DNA of 9,268 bases. Source: Bacillota bacterium (GTDB lineage: Bacteria; Bacillota; Desulfitobacteriia; Desulfitobacteriales; Desulfitobacteriaceae). The stretch spans positions 1-9,268 of the forward strand of contig JAJZSC010000086.1 of NCBI GenBank assembly GCA_021849995.1. The letters are read 5' to 3'. Positions within the stretch are counted from its first letter, which is position 1; each line of letters begins with the position of its first letter. Positions 5,712-9,268 of the stretch are shown here, one piece after another. The notes beneath the pieces were generated by a model. It worked only from the letters and a program-made list of their open reading frames with translations. It had not been told where the DNA came from and searched no databases. The translations under genes were made by a program, and so were the position numbers.

Positions 5712-5763
5712 TCACCCTGAGGGTGACTGAAGAATCAAAACAGGGGTGATTTTAGGGGTGATT
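5712..5763. promoter_or_regulatory. Cluster of AGGGGTGATT-type sites and a perfect palindrome
   Basis: TCACCCTGAGGGTGA (5712-5726) is a perfect palindrome about a central G. It is followed by two direct copies of AGGGGTGATT (5742-5751 and 5754-5763) set 12 bp apart, and CACCCC occurs again near 5678. The shared core, (A)GGGGTGA or its complement, suggests several binding sites for one regulator, placed about 190 bp upstream of the membrane-protein gene. The regulator is unknown. Confidence 0.45.
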
Positions 5764-5779
5764 CGTATTTAATCATTTA

Positions 5780-6090
5780 GTGGATGAAATGGAAATACTG
5801 GAGTAAGCGCCGCGCTGGCTGGCCTTTGCTGGGCCGAATCCTTTCCTCCTCGTCGGCAACCGCTGGGGTTCTGACTAGCAGCTGTCGCTGTGCGAACATT
5901 GAGAACAATATCTGCCCTCTGTTAATGCTATTATTGATGGGATTTTATAATTAGTAGTTCTCAGCAAGGCCAATGTATATGCTCAGGTTAACTTTTCCCA
6001 AAGCTCAAATAGTTGAATGGGTAGCGGAATGCCAAATATGCCGAGGGATTTTGGACATTCATCGATGAGTTGCCTCATGGTGAAATCGAG
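5780..6090. other. Intergenic stretch without a supported gene
   Basis: About 300 bp lack a convincing gene. A GC-rich patch (5806-5875) contains short self-complementary pieces such as GGCTGGCC and GGGCCG. On the minus strand an ATG at 6078 opens 31 codons (MRQLIDECPKSLG...) to TGA at 5985-5983 and stays open beyond that to 5875 (...YCSQCSHSDSC), but it has no ribosome binding site and no hairpin after the TGA. It may be a decayed gene. Confidence 0.35.
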
Positions 6091-6092
6091 TT

Positions 6093-6156
6093 GACTAATT
6101 ACTTAGTCATATGCATATAAACGATCATTGATATAGATAGTTGTTTATGCTAAAAT
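6093..6156 (+). promoter_or_regulatory. Promoter and candidate operators of the arsR unit
   Basis: TTGATA (6128-6133) and TAAAAT (6151-6156) are separated by 17 bp, a good vegetative promoter ending 22 bp before the ATG at 6179. Two inverted repeats are candidate ArsR operators: GACTAA-TTAC-TTAGTC (6093-6108), just upstream, and GCATATAAAC (6113-6122) with GTTTATGC (6143-6150), whose right arm lies directly against the -10 box. Autorepression by the ArsR protein, released by its ligand, is the usual mode for this family. Confidence 0.7.
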
Positions 6157-6178
6157 CAATAACAAAAAGGTGAATGCT

Positions 6179-6460
6179 ATGGAAGATTACATAGAGGAGC
6201 AAACATTTTTTAAAGCTTTGGCAGACGCGAATAGGCTAAGAATAATCGAAGTTCTTTCTTTGGAGTGCAAGAGCGTCAACGACATATCAGAGTTAGCTGG
6301 GCTTTCACAACCCTTAACCTCGCACCATTTAAAGGTCTTGACCAAGGTCGGGATAACCCGTGCCGAAAGCAGGGGAAGCTTTAATTATTACTGAATAACT
6401 AACCCGGTGATCTGGAAGATCATAAAAGACTGTCGAGGTTTTTTGCAATCCATTCGGTGA
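6179..6460 (+). CDS. ArsR-family repressor, probable selenoprotein (Sec72)
   Basis: ArsR/SmtB proteins are small winged-helix repressors that leave DNA when metal(loid)s or thiol-reactive ligands bind. Residues 8-25 (QTFFKALADANRLRIIEV) and the recognition helix SQPLTSHHLKVL (43-54), then a wing ending GSFNYY (66-71), are unmistakable. TGA at 6392-6394 follows, yet the frame continues ITNPVIWKIIKDC..., the expected dimerisation helix, to a second TGA at 6458-6460: 93 aa, normal family length. Stopping at residue 71 would remove that helix. A hairpin with a GGA loop lies 19 nt after the TGA, as in bacterial SECIS elements, so I read Sec72. With Cys85 and Cys30 it could form the ligand site, which is inference. 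Start ATG 6179 is preferred (AAAGGTG, 6 nt upstream) over GTG 6170. A nonsense mutation is the alternative. Confidence 0.65.
6395..6422 (+). promoter_or_regulatory. SECIS-like hairpin of arsR
   Basis: TGATCT (6408-6413) and AGATCA (6417-6422) form a perfect 6-bp stem with loop GGA. The loop starts 19 nt after the TGA at 6392-6394, inside the range for bacterial SECIS hairpins, which need a G-bearing apical loop. The stem below it is weak. Confidence 0.55.
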
Positions 6461-6527
6461 GATTAAGGAATAAATCCCCATCGTTGCAGCTTTACTGCGA
6501 AAAAGAATATGAATTAGGGGTGTTGCT

Positions 6528-7901
6528 ATGATTGAAACGTTCAATACTACTCAACCATCTGCAAGTTGCTGAGCGCCGCAAAATGATGCTGGTCAGCATC
6601 AAGTGGAAACTAACACGGAAAATTGCCAAATCTGTGGTCAATCGCTTAACTACTTTAGTGTGGGTAGAGAAATGACCTGTCACCAATGCGGAAAGACTGA
6701 AATAGGCAACATAAGCTGTCCTAATGGGCATTACATATGTGACGATTGCCACGGGAAACATCTTTTCGAAATCCTTCTGAAGGACATTCAAACAACCCAG
6801 GAACAAAATCCCTTTGCGATTGCTGAGCGCCTCATGAGCGATAAAAGAGTGCCAATGTTAGGTTGTGAGAACGCCTGGATCGCCGCCGGTTCTTTCCTCT
6901 CGGCACTTAAAAACGAAGGAACGCTTAAGATAACCGACAATCAGATTAGCGAAGCTTTACAACGAACGAAAAGACAAGCCATCGGTGGATATTGCGGTTT
7001 AACGGGTGTTTGTGGCATTGCCCCAGCCATTGGAGCCTGCTTTAGTGTTATTCTGGGAGCAGCGTGTCCCAAGGATCAAGAAACAGCAAAAACCATGACT
7101 GTTGTGGGTAACATCGTTCAAGCTATTGCCACTCTTACTGGTCCGTGCTGCTGTAAGGCTTTTGTCAGGGTTGCCCTTACTGAGGCCGTAGCATCTGCGC
7201 GAACGTTCTTTAATGTCTCCTTGGCCGCTCCCGATCAGATTGTTTGTACTTATAACGAACGACACCCACATAAATGCCGAGAAGAGAAATGCCCGTATTA
7301 TAAGCAAACGGATAAGGCAGTGGAAATTTTTAGCATTTCAAGGGAGGAAGGGAAGCAGGTGCATCAGGAGTTAAGCAAAGTTGAACAGCTCCAGAAAAGA
7401 GCAGTAGAGCTGGGTGCTCAGGGCGCAAAGCTAATTCAGACAAGTTCAATTGCCGTTGCAGAATGGGTACAATGGAAATGCAAATATGGATGCCCCTTTT
7501 ATAATAAGGATTCATTGCACCCGCCTTTATCGCCAAGCGCGGAAGAGACCAAGAAGGTGCTTAAGGAATATGATAAGGCACTGTTACTTACGGGTTCCGA
7601 TGGACCGCAATTATCTCAACACGCAATTAAGCTTGAACATGAGGCCTATGCAATGGGATATTACAAATCATTTGCTTTGTTGGCCTTGCCCTTCGGTACG
7701 GGCTCTTCCTGACAAACGGGGCAAAATGTGACTCAGTCTGAGTCACCCGTACCCCAAGGGAAAAACAAAGATGTCAGGCCTTTGATGGAGGCTTGTGGCA
7801 TAGATGTATTTAAAACTGCCAGGGATAACGGATATCAGATCGATACTAAAAAAGAAACCTATGGACAGTGGAACTATTTTGCTCTCGTATTGCTTGAATA
7901 G
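6528..7901 (+). CDS. DUF5714-DUF2284 Cys-rich protein, probable selenoprotein (Sec15, Sec395)
   Basis: Read from ATG 6528 (AGGGGTG 5 nt upstream), the frame gives 457 aa if TGA at 6570-6572 and 7710-7712 are Sec. The N-terminus has a Cys14-Sec15-Ala-Pro motif, then paired cysteines C33/C36, C51/C54, C64 and C71/C74, suited to zinc or Fe-S. DUF5714 follows (GYCGLTGVCG 155-163, TGPCCCK 204-210, KC...KCPYY to about 258). DUF2284 spans about 300-457: KCKYGCP, HPPLSPSAEET, GYYKSFALL, Sec395, then its C-terminal signature RPLMEACGIDVFKTA beyond the second TGA. The Cys usual in DUF2284 'CPP' is His here. Both TGAs have SECIS-like hairpins. The alternative start GTG 6603 lacks a ribosome binding site. 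It is cotranscribed with arsR, 67 nt downstream. Function unknown; soft metal(loid) or redox chemistry is inferred. Confidence 0.75.
6573..6601 (+). promoter_or_regulatory. SECIS-like hairpin for Sec15
   Basis: TGATGCT (6584-6590), loop GGTC (6591-6594) and AGCATCA (6595-6601) form a perfect 7-bp hairpin. The loop begins 18 nt after the TGA. As I recall the E. coli fdhF SECIS, it has the same GGUC at the same 18-nt distance. This is the strongest recoding signal in the window. Confidence 0.75.
7718..7755 (+). promoter_or_regulatory. SECIS-like hairpin for Sec395
   Basis: GTGACTCA (7728-7735), loop GTC and TGAGTCAC (7739-7746) form a perfect 8-bp hairpin, with GGGG (7718-7721) and CCCC (7752-7755) able to close it below an internal loop. 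The loop G lies 23 nt after the TGA at 7710-7712, somewhat further than in the other two. TACGGG (7697-7702) and CCCGTA (7746-7751) offer a competing longer pairing around the TGA. Confidence 0.6.
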
Positions 7902-7917
7902 AATTATCTTACCGAGT

Positions 7918-7940
7918 AGCGGCTTCAAAGCCGCTTTTTT
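7918..7940 (+). terminator. Rho-independent terminator of the arsR unit
   Basis: AGCGGCT (7918-7924), loop TCAA and AGCCGCT (7929-7935) form a perfect 7-bp stem followed by a six-T run, 17 nt after the TAG at 7899-7901. Its place directly behind the TAG, and not behind the TGA at 7710, supports the longer reading of the gene. Confidence 0.92.
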
Positions 7941-7993
7941 GTTGCCATTGCAGCTGGGTATAAAGTCGTGTTAACGGCAATATGGAAGGTACA

Positions 7994-8118
7994 ATGTCAA
8001 ATAAAAAACAATGCAATATGTGCGATGGAAGAATGGTGTAAATCAAAGCCACTTCTGGAAAATCAATGAGTTTAAGGTAAACCATAGAGTCGTTCATGAC
8101 GGAGGAGAGTTATCTTAA
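7994..8118 (+). pseudogene. Remnant of a small zinc-finger-like gene
   Basis: ATG 7994 opens MSNKKQCNMCDGRMV and stops at TAA 8039-8041. Removing the two bases GT near 8036-8039 joins this to another open frame (NQSHFWKINEFKVNHRVVHD...) ending at TAA 8116-8118. The CNMC start and the FWKINE-like strand recall the small YgiT-type zinc-finger (MqsA-like) proteins, but the second CxxC of that family is absent. It is therefore best seen as a frameshifted and truncated leftover. GGAAGGT lies only 3 nt before the ATG, and an in-frame ATG exists at 7982. Family likeness is tentative and a chance ORF is possible. The rest of 7941-8173 holds only a weak hairpin (ATCTT/AAGAT, about 8112-8123). Confidence 0.35.
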
Positions 8119-8173
8119 AGATAGCTTTTGCGGGATATGAAGGCTGGGAAGTTTTTTTGGAATTCTTGAGACT

Positions 8174-8728
8174 TTATTTTCCATTTAAATTTTTAATCCA
8201 ATCATCTGTAGAAATCACCTGGGAGAACCGCATAGCTTGCGTAACAAGAATGGCGTTGTGAAGTTCCTTCGCTGATATCTTTCCAGCATAATTTGATACA
8301 TCCATAGTGCCGGTAGCATCTGACAAAAATTCAACTGAGAAACCGAGATGAACTGCCTGTCTTGCAGTCGTATCGCAGCACATCTGAGTCATGTATCCAC
8401 AGATGACAACTGTATCTATACCCATTTTCCTCAATAAATCTTCAAGTTGGGTATCTGTAAAGCTTCCTGGCAATTTCTTGTTTATAATGCATAAATGTTC
8501 TTTTTTGAGGAGCTCCTCAAGAATATTCCATCCGCTACTGTTTTTAATAAAAGTAGTAGCGTTTTTTTGCGGTGCTTCATGTCTGATCAGAATTACTTCT
8601 ATTTTATTTCGATTGGCTGCATCTACAGCTTTAAGGACATTATCGAAACTGCCTTCAGGATACGTAACCGGCATCTTTCCAGTAAAGTATTCATACTGTA
8701 CATCAATCACCATTAATGCTCTCTTCAT
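8174..8728 (-). CDS. Isochorismatase-family cysteine hydrolase
   Basis: This 184-aa cytosolic enzyme belongs to the isochorismatase-like superfamily, which cleaves amide or ether bonds in small molecules (nicotinamide, N-carbamoyl compounds, isochorismate). The expected triad is visible: Asp9 in LMVIDVQ, Lys85 in NKKLPGSF and Cys117 in GYMTQMCCDTTARQA, with the usual G-x-x-T-x-x-C spacing; Cys118 replaces the more common Val. His50 in LIRHEAP is another family residue. Length is normal for single-domain members. The start ATG is backed by GGAGG (8742-8738), 9 nt upstream. The substrate cannot be told from sequence. A divergently oriented Lrp/AsnC gene begins 151 bp away, and its protein is the likely regulator, perhaps with an amino acid or related amide as the signal (inference). 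Confidence 0.9.
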   Translation of the reverse strand: MKRALMVIDVQYEYFTGKMPVTYPEGSFDNVLKAVDAANRNKIEVILIRHEAPQKNATTFIKNSSGWNILEELLKKEHLCIINKKLPGSFTDTQLEDLLRKMGIDTVVICGYMTQMCCDTTARQAVHLGFSVEFLSDATGTMDVSNYAGKISAKELHNAILVTQAMRFSQVISTDDWIKNLNGK

Positions 8729-8785
8729 TCATGATTCCTCCAAACTTTCACCCTAAATTTTGTTTGAATTGTGTGTATTCTGCAA

Positions 8786-8814
8786 AGTCTCTTGCTATAA
8801 TTATTATACAGACT
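8786..8814. promoter_or_regulatory. Divergent promoter/operator with nested palindrome
   Basis: TATAAT-T-ATTATA (8796-8808) is a perfect palindrome that offers a -10 box on each strand, and it is flanked by AGTCT (8786-8790) and AGACT (8810-8814). I find no good -35 box on either side, which suits activator-dependent promoters. An Lrp-type regulator binding here would control both diverging genes. Confidence 0.45.
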
Positions 8815-8879
8815 TATGTAGTTGTGCCGGGAAAGTATTGGAGGTTTTTTGCTTTCTCCAGGAAAGGATTTAACGAGAA

Positions 8880-9268
8880 ATGTTTGATAATACTGACTTG
8901 GAGATTTTAAAACTATTAAAATCAAACTGCAAAAGGCAATTTAGAGATATTGGCGAAGTAGTTCATTTAACTGGACAAGCAGTTTCCAATAGAATTTCAA
9001 GAATGGAACATTTAGGAGTAATAAAAGGTTATACCGTGTTGCTTGATGAAAAAATGCTTAATAAATCCTTAACCGCTTACATAACCATTTTCATGAAAAC
9101 AACTAATCATGAAGTATTTTGCAAATTTTTATCGAATAATGAATCAGTATTGGAAGCTAATCGGATCAGCGGAGAGGGATGTTATATGCTTAAAGTCCAG
9201 GTTAATTCCCAAGAGGATTTGAATGATTTTTTAGATTCCGTTTTGAAATATGGAAATTACCGAGTTAA
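8880..9268 (+). CDS. Lrp/AsnC-family transcriptional regulator (3' end outside window)
   Basis: The visible 129 residues contain the N-terminal winged HTH of the Lrp/AsnC family: NTDLEILKLLKSNCKRQFRDIGEVVHLTGQ, then the recognition helix AVSNRISRMEHLGVIKGY (about 33-51), followed by the RAM ligand domain (SLTAYITIFMKTT, SVLEANRISGEGCYMLKV, LNDFLDSVL). The GEGCYMLKV motif corresponds to the usual 'GdyDyll' turn that helps bind amino-acid effectors. Family length is about 150 aa, so roughly 20 residues are missing at the window edge. Start ATG 8880 is preceded by GGAAAGGA (8861-8868), about 11 nt upstream, which is a little far but adequate. It diverges from the isochorismatase-family gene, the standard arrangement for an Lrp-type local regulator. 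The family is sure; effector and targets are not known. Confidence 0.88.
   Translation, partial: MFDNTDLEILKLLKSNCKRQFRDIGEVVHLTGQAVSNRISRMEHLGVIKGYTVLLDEKMLNKSLTAYITIFMKTTNHEVFCKFLSNNESVLEANRISGEGCYMLKVQVNSQEDLNDFLDSVLKYGNYRV

Noticed and set aside
5875..6078. Minus-strand frame with an internal TGA (5985-5983) as a fourth selenoprotein
   Set aside because: There is no ribosome binding site, no recognisable family, and no SECIS-like hairpin at the right distance after the TGA.
6603..7712. GTG 6603 to TGA 7712 as a complete 369-aa gene
   Set aside because: There is no ribosome binding site before the GTG, a well-placed ATG with a ribosome binding site exists at 6528 in the same frame, and DUF2284 sequence continues past the TGA to 7901.
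1..9268. CRISPR array, rRNA genes or intact insertion sequence
   Set aside because: No regularly spaced repeats of CRISPR size, no rRNA signatures and no transposase frame with terminal repeats were seen.

Overview
The window looks like an accessory region of an anaerobic, low-to-moderate-GC Bacillota (Firmicutes) chromosome, probably a clostridial or Peptococcaceae-like organism. This is inferred from strong GGAGG ribosome binding sites, TTG/GTG starts, a small holin-like toxin, a cobalamin-type riboswitch, DUF5714/DUF2284 proteins and apparent selenocysteine (Sec) decoding. No genus can be fixed from the sequence alone.

Layout. 1-2936 looks like the end of an integrated mobile element: two stretches of strongly paired, apparently non-coding sequence (about 53-331 and 1228-1448), an Xre/Cro-type HTH regulator with a consensus promoter set in 7-bp tandem repeats, a small orphan gene, a frameshifted gene, and finally a detached 3' part of a tRNA-Pro(GGG) gene (2887-2936), the usual scar of tyrosine-recombinase integration. 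2962-3548 holds a type I-like holin-like toxin on the minus strand and a small unknown gene. 3690-3959 holds a cobalamin-riboswitch-like RNA with a clear terminator but no gene behind it. 4044-5521 is a minus-strand pair: a four-helix membrane protein followed by a lipoprotein.

The most interesting part is 6093-7940: an ArsR-family repressor gene and a DUF5714-DUF2284 gene in one transcription unit with its own promoter and terminator. The ArsR frame is interrupted once by TGA and the DUF5714-DUF2284 frame twice. In all three cases the conserved protein sequence continues in the same frame, and each TGA is followed at bacterial SECIS distance by a short perfect hairpin with a G-containing loop (GGA, GGTC, GTC). 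The simplest reading is a Sec-containing sensor (Sec72) controlling a Cys-rich protein with Sec15 next to Cys14 and Sec395 in its DUF2284 part. The substrate is unknown; a soft metal or metalloid, or a thiol/selenol redox process, is an inference from the chemistry.

The right end holds a decayed zinc-finger-like gene, an isochorismatase-family hydrolase on the minus strand, and a divergent Lrp/AsnC-type regulator that runs off the window and probably controls the hydrolase.
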